DNA of 7,538 nt from Rickettsiella sp. (GTDB lineage Bacteria; Pseudomonadota; Gammaproteobacteria; Diplorickettsiales; Diplorickettsiaceae). Below are positions 1 to 5,906 of the stretch, piece by piece. The notes beneath the pieces were generated by a model. The model was not told the DNA's origin and made no database searches. It worked only from the letters and a program-made list of their open reading frames with translations. The stretch is taken from positions 1-7,538 of the forward strand of contig JAVHYG010000078.1 in assembly GCA_031119195.1 (NCBI GenBank), in the 5' to 3' direction. The stretch's first letter is position 1, and the number at the start of each line of letters is the position of its first letter. Both the position numbers and the translations under genes were made by a program.

Positions 1-89
1 GATACATGTGTCCAATGCCAAACAAAAGAATTTTGTCCGATTTGCGCACCTTCATCGACAATAGCGGTTTCATGTTTAAAGTAATCCAT
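1..89 (-). CDS. wbpD: UDP-2-acetamido-3-amino-glucuronate N-acetyltransferase, N-terminal fragment (WbpD/WlbB type)
   Basis: Only the first 29 codons are inside the window; the gene continues past the left edge. The visible start is MDYFKHETAIVDEGAQIG, followed by a VWHWTHV stretch. Short hexapeptide-like turns (AIVDEG, AQIGQN) and VWH near residue 23 are typical of the start of left-handed beta-helix acetyltransferases of the WbpD/WlbB family. These transfer acetyl from acetyl-CoA to the 3-amino group of UDP-GlcNAc(3NH2)A in the cytoplasm. The ATG is chosen because AAGG lies 8 bases upstream (98-101), inside the end of the preceding gene, and only 5 bases separate the genes, so translational coupling is likely. 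The neighbours, wlbA, wbpA and wbpI homologues, belong to the same pathway and support the call. With so little protein visible, another hexapeptide sugar acetyltransferase is possible. Confidence 0.8.
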   Translation of the reverse strand, partial: MDYFKHETAIVDEGAQIGQNSFVWHWTHV

Positions 90-94
90 AGACT

Positions 95-1186
95 TTACCT
101 TACATTTTCTATTTTTTTGCAATCTAGCTTATCAACTGAATTATCTTTTGCTAACGGCAAATTCACAGTGGTTTGTTGCTCTGCCGCGAGTTGGGCTGCT
201 ATTAAAATTTCTAATGTTTTTAAACCTTCTGTACCATCAGGTAAAAGTGTCGTGGTACCATTTTCCAATTCTCTAATTAAATTGGTGTAATAATGGTAGT
301 GAGTGTTTGCTAAAAAATGAGCAGCGTTTTTGTTTGTTTCTGTAACTATATCGTTTTCACCTACCTTCTGATCCGCAAATTCCCAATGTACAATTTCATT
401 AGTGGCTAAACCCATTAATTTAACCGTACCTTTCTCTCCCAAGACAGTGAGAGAAGATTCAAAATTTTTATTATAGGTTAAAATACTTAAATTTAATGAA
501 CCCAAACTCCCTTGTTGCCAACGTAGATTCAATACACAACTGTCTTCTGTTTCTATTTGTCGCGCTTGTCTTGCCCACATTCCTTGTATCATTTGTAAAG
601 GCCCAAATAGCCAATGGAGCAAATCGATAGCATGGCTAGCTTGATTAATTAATGCGCCACCATCTAATTTCCGAGAACCACGCCAGGAGGCTGAATCATA
701 GTAAGTTTGTGGCCGTGTCCAAAAAATATTACAATTAATTTGAAAAATTTTACCAAAGCGTTGCATATCTATTGCTTGCTTTAGTAATTGCAACGCTGGG
801 TTAACACGATGTTGGTGAACTACACGGAGCTGTATTTTAGCTTTTTGTGCTGATGCTTGCATTGCTAAACCATCTTGCAAAAAAAGTGCCATAGGTTTCT
901 CTACGATCACATGCCTAGAATATCCTGCACATGTGATCGCTTGCTGAGCATGTAAGCCACTTGGCGTAGAAAGTACTATAAATTTTGCATCAGTCTCCGC
1001 TAACATTTCCTCCAAATCATTAAAGCCCATAATCTCTAAGGCTTTTGCGTGTCTTTCTAGAATATCCTGTTGAGAATCTACTAAACCTACTAGTTGAAAA
1101 TAACTTGATAATTCTAAAATAGCAGCAATATGTTTTTTTGCTACAGCACCTATTCCTACAACAGCAATTTTAACGCGTTTATCCAT
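95..1186 (-). CDS. wlbA: UDP-N-acetylglucosaminuronate 3-dehydrogenase, Gfo/Idh/MocA family (WlbA/WbpB type)
   Basis: A 363-residue cytoplasmic NAD-dependent oxidoreductase, predicted to oxidise C3 of UDP-GlcNAcA to the 3-keto sugar, the substrate of the PLP aminotransferase WlbC/WbpE. The N-terminal Rossmann fold has a GIGAVAKKH loop (residues 11-19). TPSGLH (74-79) and the EKP signature (96-98, Lys97) follow. The C-terminal domain has FWTRPQ (155-160), LDGGAL (174-179) and NQASHAIDLL (181-190) with the likely catalytic His185, then LGEKGTV and NEIVHWEFAD, all as in WlbA of Bordetella and Chromobacterium as I remember them. Those enzymes recycle NADH with 2-oxoglutarate; whether this one does is inference. 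Around residues 124-127 it reads HQHR where I recall KQNR. The last ~18 residues extend past the usual end and are lysine-rich. It follows wbpA by 24 bases, and no Shine-Dalgarno is visible before the ATG (sequence there is almost all A/T), so translation may depend on coupling. Confidence 0.88.
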   Translation of the reverse strand: MDKRVKIAVVGIGAVAKKHIAAILELSSYFQLVGLVDSQQDILERHAKALEIMGFNDLEEMLAETDAKFIVLSTPSGLHAQQAITCAGYSRHVIVEKPMALFLQDGLAMQASAQKAKIQLRVVHQHRVNPALQLLKQAIDMQRFGKIFQINCNIFWTRPQTYYDSASWRGSRKLDGGALINQASHAIDLLHWLFGPLQMIQGMWARQARQIETEDSCVLNLRWQQGSLGSLNLSILTYNKNFESSLTVLGEKGTVKLMGLATNEIVHWEFADQKVGENDIVTETNKNAAHFLANTHYHYYTNLIRELENGTTTLLPDGTEGLKTLEILIAAQLAAEQQTTVNLPLAKDNSVDKLDCKKIENVR

Positions 1187-1210
1187 AAAAATTTTATTTT
1201 CAAAAATTAA

Positions 1211-2521
1211 TTAAGCTTTAATAATAGTATCCACATTAATTTCATGAAATTTCCCACGTGTATCTATAATCAACTGGGCATTCTCACGTATCATTTCATA
1301 GTCGAATGGCGTATGACATGTTGCAAGTATTAATGCATCATATTGTTTAATATTTTCTGGTGATAAATCGAGACTCTGCATATCATAGATTTTTTCATGA
1401 TAATTATAAAATTTAGGTACAAAAGGGTCGGAATAATCAACTTTTGCTCCTGATTTTAAAAGTAAATCAATTAAATTGATCGACGGCGATTGACGAATGT
1501 CGTCTATATCTACTTTATAAGCCAAACCTAATAATAAAATTTTACTGTTTTGAATAGGTTTTCCATGCTTATTTAAAGCCGCTACTAAACGACGAATAAC
1601 CCATGCTGGCATACTACTATTAATTTGGCCTGCAAGCTCTATAAAACGTGTATGGATACCAAACTCACGTGCTTTCCATGTTAAGTAAAAAGGATCAACG
1701 GGAATACAATGCCCGCCGATACCCGGTCCTGGATAATATGGAACAAAACCAAACGGTTTAGTGGCCGCCGCGTGAATAACTTCAAAAATATCAATATCCA
1801 TTTCATAGGCAACGTGTTTTAGCTCATTCATCAATCCGATATTAACTGCACGATGAATATTTTCGAGTAATTTAGTAATTTCAGCCGTACGCGTTGAGCT
1901 TACTCTTACAACCCGTGAAACGACTTGTTCATAAAGTGACTCTCCCACATCCAAACAATTTGCAGTAATCCCACCGCAAACCTTTGGAATAATTGCGGTA
2001 TGAAAATTTTGATTAGTCGGATCTTCACGCTCTGGAGAAAAAACTAGAAAAAAATCTTCGCCAAGTTTAAAACCATATTTTTCAATTCGTGGTTTTAACT
2101 CTTCTTCTGTTGTTCCAGGATACGTAGTACTTTCCAAAGAAAGGATCTGGCCCTTACGTAAAAAAGGAAGTAACGCTTCTACACTACTTAAAACATAGCT
2201 TAAATCAGGCTCTCGGTATTTATTAAGCGGAGTCGGCAAACACAAAATAAGTGCATCAATTTTATTCGCTTCTTCATAATTTGACGTTGCAGTAAACCCA
2301 TTTTGCAACGCTATCGTTAATTTATCTTGGGGAATATGACGGATATAGCTTTCACCACGATTGAGCAAGGCGACACGATTAGCGTCAATATCAAACCCTT
2401 TGACTGTATAACCCACTTCAGAAAAGCGAAGTGCTAAGGGCAATCCCACATAACCCATTCCGACAATGCCAAGAATAGCTTTACGTTCCTTTAGTCTTTT
2501 AGTCAATTCCGTTTTAAACAT
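1211..2521 (-). CDS. wbpA: UDP-N-acetylglucosamine 6-dehydrogenase (WbpA type)
   Basis: A 436-residue UDP-glucose/GDP-mannose dehydrogenase family protein, full length for the WbpA group. It is predicted to oxidise C6 of UDP-GlcNAc twice with NAD+ to give UDP-GlcNAcA, the first step towards UDP-diacetamido-mannuronate. The NAD-binding loop is GMGYVGLPLA (21-30). STTYPGT (131-137), the inter-domain helix with Lys217 and Asn221 (TKLLEN), the GPGIGGHCIPVDP active site (265-277) with catalytic Cys272, and the C-terminal LGLAYK plus DDIRQSPS (331-347) follow. Both catalytic residues are present and the frame is intact. WecC (UDP-ManNAc dehydrogenase) and WbpO/TviB (UDP-GalNAc) are related; substrate is assigned from the neighbours wlbA, wbpD and wbpI. 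A weak purine stretch (AAGAG) lies before the ATG. The 59-base gap to wbpI upstream is AT-rich, with no terminator seen. Confidence 0.88.
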   Translation of the reverse strand: MFKTELTKRLKERKAILGIVGMGYVGLPLALRFSEVGYTVKGFDIDANRVALLNRGESYIRHIPQDKLTIALQNGFTATSNYEEANKIDALILCLPTPLNKYREPDLSYVLSSVEALLPFLRKGQILSLESTTYPGTTEEELKPRIEKYGFKLGEDFFLVFSPEREDPTNQNFHTAIIPKVCGGITANCLDVGESLYEQVVSRVVRVSSTRTAEITKLLENIHRAVNIGLMNELKHVAYEMDIDIFEVIHAAATKPFGFVPYYPGPGIGGHCIPVDPFYLTWKAREFGIHTRFIELAGQINSSMPAWVIRRLVAALNKHGKPIQNSKILLLGLAYKVDIDDIRQSPSINLIDLLLKSGAKVDYSDPFVPKFYNYHEKIYDMQSLDLSPENIKQYDALILATCHTPFDYEMIRENAQLIIDTRGKFHEINVDTIIKA

Positions 2522-2580
2522 GCTACTCTTATAAACTATTAAATAAACTTAGATAATAATATTACTAATAGATATCATGT

Positions 2581-3666
2581 TCAAGAAAAGTTGTAAAGAT
2601 ATTTCACTATTTTAGTTGCTGCATTTCCGCTTCCATAAAGTTCTAGATAATTCCCACATTTATCTATAAATTCATCTCCCAGCGATGGAAGCGTAGCAAA
2701 ATCTTTGCTAGGGCACAAAATACTATTACCCGTGTTTAATAATTCCGGCCATTCCGTTTGATCGCGCACAATAATGCAGGGAATTTGATAAAAATAAGCT
2801 TCTTTTTGTACCCCCCCCGAATCGGTAATAATTAAGCGCGCCCCTCTTTCTAACGCACTCATCTCTAAATAACCCACTGGTTCGATTAATTTAAATACAG
2901 AAGCCATGCTACTTAAACAGCTACTTTTTTCAATCGCTAATCGTGTACGCGGATGAATAGGAAATAAGACTTTGTAATTATTAGCAATTTTTTTTAAACT
3001 TAACATTAATTTTTTTAATCTTCTCGTATCATCCGTATTTTCAATACGATGAATAGTTACTAGAATATAAGATTTTTTTTTCAAATTTAATTTCACTAAA
3101 ATGTTATTTTTTTCATCATATTTTTGAGCATATAGAGCTGCATCATACGTAACATCACCCACCAAAAATAATTTATCCGTACTGATCCCTTCTTTCATCG
3201 CATTTTCCATTGCTATTTGCGTGGGACAAAACAATACCGTTGATAAATGATCAGTTATTTTACGATTAACTTCTTCTGGCATTTCATTATTAAATGAACG
3301 TAATCCTGATTCGATGTGTGCAATAGGAATATTTAATTTTGCAGCAGCTAATGCACCCGCAAGTGTAGAATTGGTATCACCATAAACCAATAACCACTTA
3401 GGCTGCTCTTTAATAAGAATTTTTTCTATTTTATCGAGCATAAGTGCCGTTTGTTCCCCCTGTCTTTTGGAACGAATTTGCAAAAGGAAATCAGGTCTAG
3501 GTATATTTAAATCACGAAAAAAAATATCTGACATGTTGTCATCGTAATGTTGCCCAGTATGTAGCAACATTTCTTTATACATTTTGTTTTTTCTTAGTGC
3601 TCGGCTAATCATAGCCGCTTTTATAAATTGAGGCCGCGCACCCACTATTGAGATAATTTTCTTCAT
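2581..3666 (-). CDS. wbpI: UDP-2,3-diacetamido-glucuronate 2-epimerase (WbpI/WlbD type, WecB superfamily)
   Basis: A 361-residue non-hydrolysing UDP-sugar 2-epimerase with a GT-B-like fold, cytoplasmic. Motifs: GARPQFIKA (9-17), HTGQHYD (36-42), YGDTNSTLAG (95-104, Asp97), HIESGLRSFN (117-126, Glu119), MPEEVNR (129-135), IHRIENTDD (205-213, His206), HPRTR (238-242) and the UDP-binding TDSGGVQKEA (281-290). GARPQF and MPEEVNR are typical of WbpI rather than of WecB, which has GTRPEAIK, and dehydrogenase and acetyltransferase genes of the same pathway lie beside it; it probably makes UDP-ManNAc3NAcA, the last step. A WecB-like activity on UDP-GlcNAc is the main alternative. AAGGA (3673-3677) sits 6 bases before the ATG and fixes the start. 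The gene holds a G8 run (2811-2818) in the UDP-binding motif and an A9 run (3073-3081); both are in frame here, so the gene is intact. Confidence 0.87.
   Translation of the reverse strand: MKKIISIVGARPQFIKAAMISRALRKNKMYKEMLLHTGQHYDDNMSDIFFRDLNIPRPDFLLQIRSKRQGEQTALMLDKIEKILIKEQPKWLLVYGDTNSTLAGALAAAKLNIPIAHIESGLRSFNNEMPEEVNRKITDHLSTVLFCPTQIAMENAMKEGISTDKLFLVGDVTYDAALYAQKYDEKNNILVKLNLKKKSYILVTIHRIENTDDTRRLKKLMLSLKKIANNYKVLFPIHPRTRLAIEKSSCLSSMASVFKLIEPVGYLEMSALERGARLIITDSGGVQKEAYFYQIPCIIVRDQTEWPELLNTGNSILCPSKDFATLPSLGDEFIDKCGNYLELYGSGNAATKIVKYLYNFS
2811..2818 (-). repeat. G8 homopolymer inside wbpI
   Basis: Eight consecutive C on the plus strand read as TCG GGG GGG GTA in wbpI, coding Ser283-Gly284-Gly285-Val286 of the UDP-binding TDSGGVQKEA motif. 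It stands out in an AT-rich gene because back-to-back GGG glycine codons are a costly choice. Losing one base brings a stop after 27 codons and gaining one after 31, counted from the TCG, so either change would remove the C-terminal end. The run itself is directly seen; that it varies is inference. Confidence 0.95.
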
Positions 3667-3713
3667 GTCTCATCCTTTAGTAATTGAACTTTGAAAACAT
3701 ACATTTAAAACGA

Positions 3714-3744
3714 AGAATAATTTGAAGCGAATTCGAAATTTCAA
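3714..3744 (-). promoter_or_regulatory. Possible promoter for wbpI and the genes after it
   Basis: Read on the minus strand, TTGAAA (3739-3744) is followed after 19 bases by TATTCT (3714-3719), giving a leader of about 40 bases before the wbpI ATG. The spacer is 2 bases longer than ideal and the -10 is imperfect. It overlaps the opposite-strand promoter at 3722-3751, so the two could interfere. Whether wbpI is transcribed separately from the rml genes is not shown by the sequence. Confidence 0.25.
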
Positions 3745-3751
3745 GTATAAT
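3722..3751 (+). promoter_or_regulatory. Strong sigma70-like promoter pointing into the non-coding gap
   Basis: TTGAAG (3722-3727), an 18-base spacer and a perfect TATAAT (3746-3751) form a near-consensus promoter on the plus strand. Transcription would start near 3758 and run into the two hairpins and then antisense into the end of rmlB. No plus-strand gene follows it before rmlA, about 3 kb away. In AT-rich DNA a chance TATAAT is common, but the matching -35 at good spacing makes this better than background. Confidence 0.45.
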
Positions 3752-3765
3752 GGGTACATTAACCG

Positions 3766-3797
3766 CGATAGAAATTACAAAACTGTAATTCCTATCG
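3766..3797. repeat. Inverted repeat (14-position stem-loop, one mismatch)
   Basis: CGATAG (3766-3771) pairs with CTATCG (3792-3797) and AATTACA (3773-3779) with TGTAATT (3784-3790), with one A/C mismatch (3772/3791) and an AAAC loop. It begins about 8 bases after the predicted plus-strand transcription start. It is not followed by a T run on either strand, so it is not an ordinary intrinsic terminator; it could be the 5' stem of a small RNA or part of a palindromic repeat. Confidence 0.8.
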
Positions 3798-3856
3798 TCT
3801 CCTTGCGTGATGGGAATTTATAGGGGAAACCGCAGTTCCAACCTTTAAACAGCATT

Positions 3857-3875
3857 GCAAAAGCTTGGCTTTTGC
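3857..3875. repeat. Perfect 8-bp hairpin with 3-base loop
   Basis: GCAAAAGC (3857-3864) and GCTTTTGC (3868-3875) are perfect inverted copies around the loop TTG. No T run follows on the plus strand (CCCGTC) and none on the minus strand (AATGCTG), which argues against an intrinsic terminator. Confidence 0.8.
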
Positions 3876-3984
3876 CCGTCGTGTAATCAGGTATATTACC
3901 CTCATTTTACTCAAAAAAGATCGTATTTCCTTTCGCGGGCAGTATAACCTTTTGTATGAAGACACGAAACGTTCATTACGATAA

Positions 3985-4019
3985 ATAATAGCTGAAATAC
4001 AAGCTTTAAAAGCTATTAT
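3985..4019. repeat. 9-bp inverted repeat downstream of rmlB, weak terminator candidate
   Basis: ATAATAGCT (3985-3993) and AGCTATTAT (4011-4019) are perfect inverted copies with a 17-base loop. It starts 8 bases after the rmlB stop in the direction of transcription, where a terminator would be expected. The stem has only two G/C pairs, the loop is long, and the bases after it on the minus strand (TTATCG) are not a real U run, so any termination is likely leaky. It could equally end a plus-strand transcript coming from 3758. Confidence 0.3.
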
Positions 4020-4026
4020 AAATTTT

Positions 4027-5037
4027 CTAAACTATTTTAGTTAAATAAGCTTCTAAAGTTTTTCGTATACCCGATACAAAAGATTCACGTGGCTTCCAAT
4101 TTAACTCACGGCTTATTTTTCCAGTATCAATCGCATAACGCCAATCGTGACCTAGCCTATCCTTCTTAAAACTAACTAACTTATCATATTCATACCGATC
4201 TGAGCTGACTTGATTCAAAGTACTACAAATACACGCAATGACTTCAAGATTAGATAATTCAGTATTTCCGCCAATATTATAAGTTTCGCCAATTTTACCT
4301 GCACGAATAATACTATCAATTCCACTACAATGATCTTCCACATGTAGCCAATCGCGGATATTAGAACCATCTCCATAAACGGGTATAGATTGTTGTGCTA
4401 AACAATGTCGAATAATAGTAGGAATAAATTTCTCATCGTGTTGAAATAAACCATAATTATTCGAACAGTGACTCATCGTAGTAGCAAGGCCATAAGTACG
4501 ATAATAAGCATTTACTAAATGATCAGAAGCAGCTTTACTCGATGAATACGGAGAAGTTGGCGCGTATGCTGTCATTTCAGTAAAGGGTTGTTCATTTTTT
4601 TTAAGCGTACCATACACTTCATCTGTTGAAACATGATGAAAACGAAAATCTTTATTAGTCCAGTTTTTTTCTGAACAATACTTTCTACTCTCTTCTAATA
4701 AACTAAGTGTACCTAACACATTCGTTTGAACAAAACTATCCGGATCCTCAATAGAACGATCGACATGTGTTTCTGCTGCAAAATGCACAACAGTATTTAT
4801 ACAAAATTCTCTGAGTAGTTGATAGATTAACTGTTTATCTCGTATATCGCCTTGAATAAAGGTATGTTTATTAGAATAAAGTAACCCTACTAGTTTTTTT
4901 AATCCTCCTGCATAGGTCAATTTATCTAGATTAACAATAAATACTTCTGGATAATTTTTTTGATAATAATGCACAAAATGACTACCAATAAAACCCGCAC
5001 CACCCGTCACTAACATATTTTTAGGCAAAAACCTCAT
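4027..5037 (-). CDS. rmlB: dTDP-glucose 4,6-dehydratase
   Basis: A 336-residue extended short-chain dehydrogenase, normal length for RmlB. It converts dTDP-glucose to dTDP-4-keto-6-deoxyglucose with bound NAD+, the second step to dTDP-L-rhamnose, in the cytoplasm. Visible are TGGAGFIGSH (11-20), HFAAETHVDRSI (85-96), STDEVYG (137-143) with the Thr-Asp-Glu catalytic set, the YSSSK motif with Tyr164 and Lys168, NNYG (193-196), RDWLHVEDH (228-236) and YNIGG (253-257). The ATG overlaps the rmlD stop by four bases (ATGA) and AAGGA lies 6 bases upstream (5044-5048). This fixes the start, so the protein has a few residues more than the usual MK-ILVTGG start; Met8 is the less likely alternative. The stretch after NNYG (LFQHDEKFIP) differs from the common PYQFPEKLIP but the catalytic residues are all present. 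Confidence 0.95.
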   Translation of the reverse strand: MRFLPKNMLVTGGAGFIGSHFVHYYQKNYPEVFIVNLDKLTYAGGLKKLVGLLYSNKHTFIQGDIRDKQLIYQLLREFCINTVVHFAAETHVDRSIEDPDSFVQTNVLGTLSLLEESRKYCSEKNWTNKDFRFHHVSTDEVYGTLKKNEQPFTEMTAYAPTSPYSSSKAASDHLVNAYYRTYGLATTMSHCSNNYGLFQHDEKFIPTIIRHCLAQQSIPVYGDGSNIRDWLHVEDHCSGIDSIIRAGKIGETYNIGGNTELSNLEVIACICSTLNQVSSDRYEYDKLVSFKKDRLGHDWRYAIDTGKISRELNWKPRESFVSGIRKTLEAYLTKIV

Positions 5038-5906
5038 GCTAATTCCTTAATAAGCTTCATTAAACCAATATGCCAATTTTTTTGTGTGATGTTGAATTTT
5101 TTTTTTACTTTAGTACAGTTTAATTGTGAATTATGTGGTCGAGTAACCTCTGTAGGAAATTCACTTGAAAAAATAGGTATTATCTCTTTTGTTGATAGAT
5201 TATAGGTTTTTTTTGCATTTTTAACTATTATCTGCGCAAACCGATACCAAGTGGTCACCGGTGACCCTGTAAAATGATAAGTCCCCCACATCTGACAGCC
5301 TTCTTGAATTAATTTAACTAAATTTAACACTGTTTCCGCAATATCACCCGCGTAGCTTGGAGAACCAATTTGATCACATATAACCTGTAGCTCTGTTTTT
5401 TCCTGAGCTAAACGCAAAATATTTTTTACAAAATTATTACCATAACTACCAAAAACCCAGCTAACACGAAGAATGATATGTTTAGGCCAAATTTGACGAA
5501 TAAAAAACTCACCTGCTAATTTACTCATGCCGTAAACAGAAAGTGGATTGGGTAAATCCTCTTCAACATAAGCTAGCTTTTTTCTACCATCAAACACATA
5601 ATCTGTTGAAATATGTAATAAAGGTATGTCAAATTGCTTTGCTGCTTCTGCTAAATTTCGTGCCCCAATTGCATTAGTGGAAAAAGCAGCTTCTTTTTCT
5701 ATTTCTGCCTTAGCAACGGCTGTATAAGCCGCGGTATTAATAACGTAATGGGGTTTAATAGCCGCGAAGTATCTTCTCACACAACTACTTTGCGTAATAT
5801 CTAGTTGTTGACGTGTACAAGCATACATATGAACTTTAAATTTATAGGCTAATTCTCGAATTTCTTGCCCTATTTGACTATTTGCACCGAGTAATAATAC
5901 TTTCAT
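5034..5906 (-). CDS. rmlD: dTDP-4-dehydrorhamnose reductase
   Basis: A 290-residue SDR enzyme of normal RmlD length, which reduces dTDP-4-keto-L-rhamnose to dTDP-L-rhamnose with NAD(P)H, the last pathway step. Motifs: GANSQIGQE nucleotide loop (7-15), NTAAYTAVAKAE (57-68), STDYVFDG (100-107), YGMSK (125-129), SWVFG (149-153), NFVKNILRLA (158-167) and RPHNSQLN (256-263). The active-site Thr101, Tyr125 and Lys129 are present. Two points are unusual: residue 65 is Ala (codon GCT, 5712-5714) where the family nearly always has Asp (AYTAVDKAE), and an A10 run (5097-5106) codes Lys268-270 near the end. The start overlaps the glycosyltransferase stop by four bases (ATGA); the upstream purine stretch AAAAAG is a weak ribosome site, suggesting coupling to that gene. 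Its stop overlaps the rmlB start in the same way. Confidence 0.93.
   Translation of the reverse strand: MKVLLLGANSQIGQEIRELAYKFKVHMYACTRQQLDITQSSCVRRYFAAIKPHYVINTAAYTAVAKAEIEKEAAFSTNAIGARNLAEAAKQFDIPLLHISTDYVFDGRKKLAYVEEDLPNPLSVYGMSKLAGEFFIRQIWPKHIILRVSWVFGSYGNNFVKNILRLAQEKTELQVICDQIGSPSYAGDIAETVLNLVKLIQEGCQMWGTYHFTGSPVTTWYRFAQIIVKNAKKTYNLSTKEIIPIFSSEFPTEVTRPHNSQLNCTKVKKKFNITQKNWHIGLMKLIKELA
5097..5106 (-). repeat. A10 homopolymer near the 3' end of rmlD
   Basis: Ten consecutive T on the plus strand give GTA AAA AAA AAA on the coding strand (Val267 to Lys270 of 290). A slip here would alter only the last ~20 residues. A9 also occurs in wbpI at 3073-3081 (Lys196-198). Such runs are frequent in AT-rich genomes and may cause transcriptional slippage. 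Confidence 0.9.

Larger units (their letters stand above)
3667..4026. other. 360-base non-coding gap between rmlB and wbpI
   Basis: No gene is supported here on either strand. The middle is richer in G+C than the surroundings (28 of 60 bases in 3791-3850). It holds a near-consensus plus-strand promoter (3722-3751), a 32-base hairpin (3766-3797), a perfect 8-bp hairpin (3857-3875) and a 9-bp inverted repeat (3985-4019). The longest open stretch on the plus strand runs from after a stop at 3808-3810 to TAA 3982-3984 (57 codons) without ATG or a ribosome site. On the minus strand a 37-codon ATG frame (3792-3905) has no Shine-Dalgarno. Possible explanations are a small RNA gene, a dispersed palindromic repeat, a decayed gene, or a long structured leader of wbpI. 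The sequence does not decide between them. Confidence 0.8.

Noticed and set aside
6..290. 94-codon plus-strand open frame
   Set aside because: It lies opposite the WbpD start and the WlbA end, which have strong motif support; its protein has no recognisable pattern. It is a shadow frame.
2522..2580. Promoter or terminator between wbpI and wbpA
   Set aside because: The 59-base spacer is AT-rich with short TAATATTA-like palindromes, but has neither a paired -35/-10 at proper spacing nor a G/C-containing stem with T run.
1211..3666. wecB-wecC pair for enterobacterial common antigen (ManNAcA)
   Set aside because: The epimerase has GARPQF and MPEEVNR motifs typical of WbpI, and a WlbA dehydrogenase plus a WbpD acetyltransferase sit next to the pair, which ManNAcA synthesis does not need.
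3799..3804. AAGGAG on the minus strand, a perfect ribosome-site core
   Set aside because: No ATG, GTG or TTG occurs at a usable distance after it, so it starts nothing.
3766..3875. Intrinsic terminators
   Set aside because: Both hairpins are strong but neither is followed by a T run on either strand.
3792..3905. 37-codon minus-strand ATG frame in the gap
   Set aside because: No Shine-Dalgarno before the ATG, its coding stretch contains the palindrome 3857-3875, and the translated protein has no recognisable motif.
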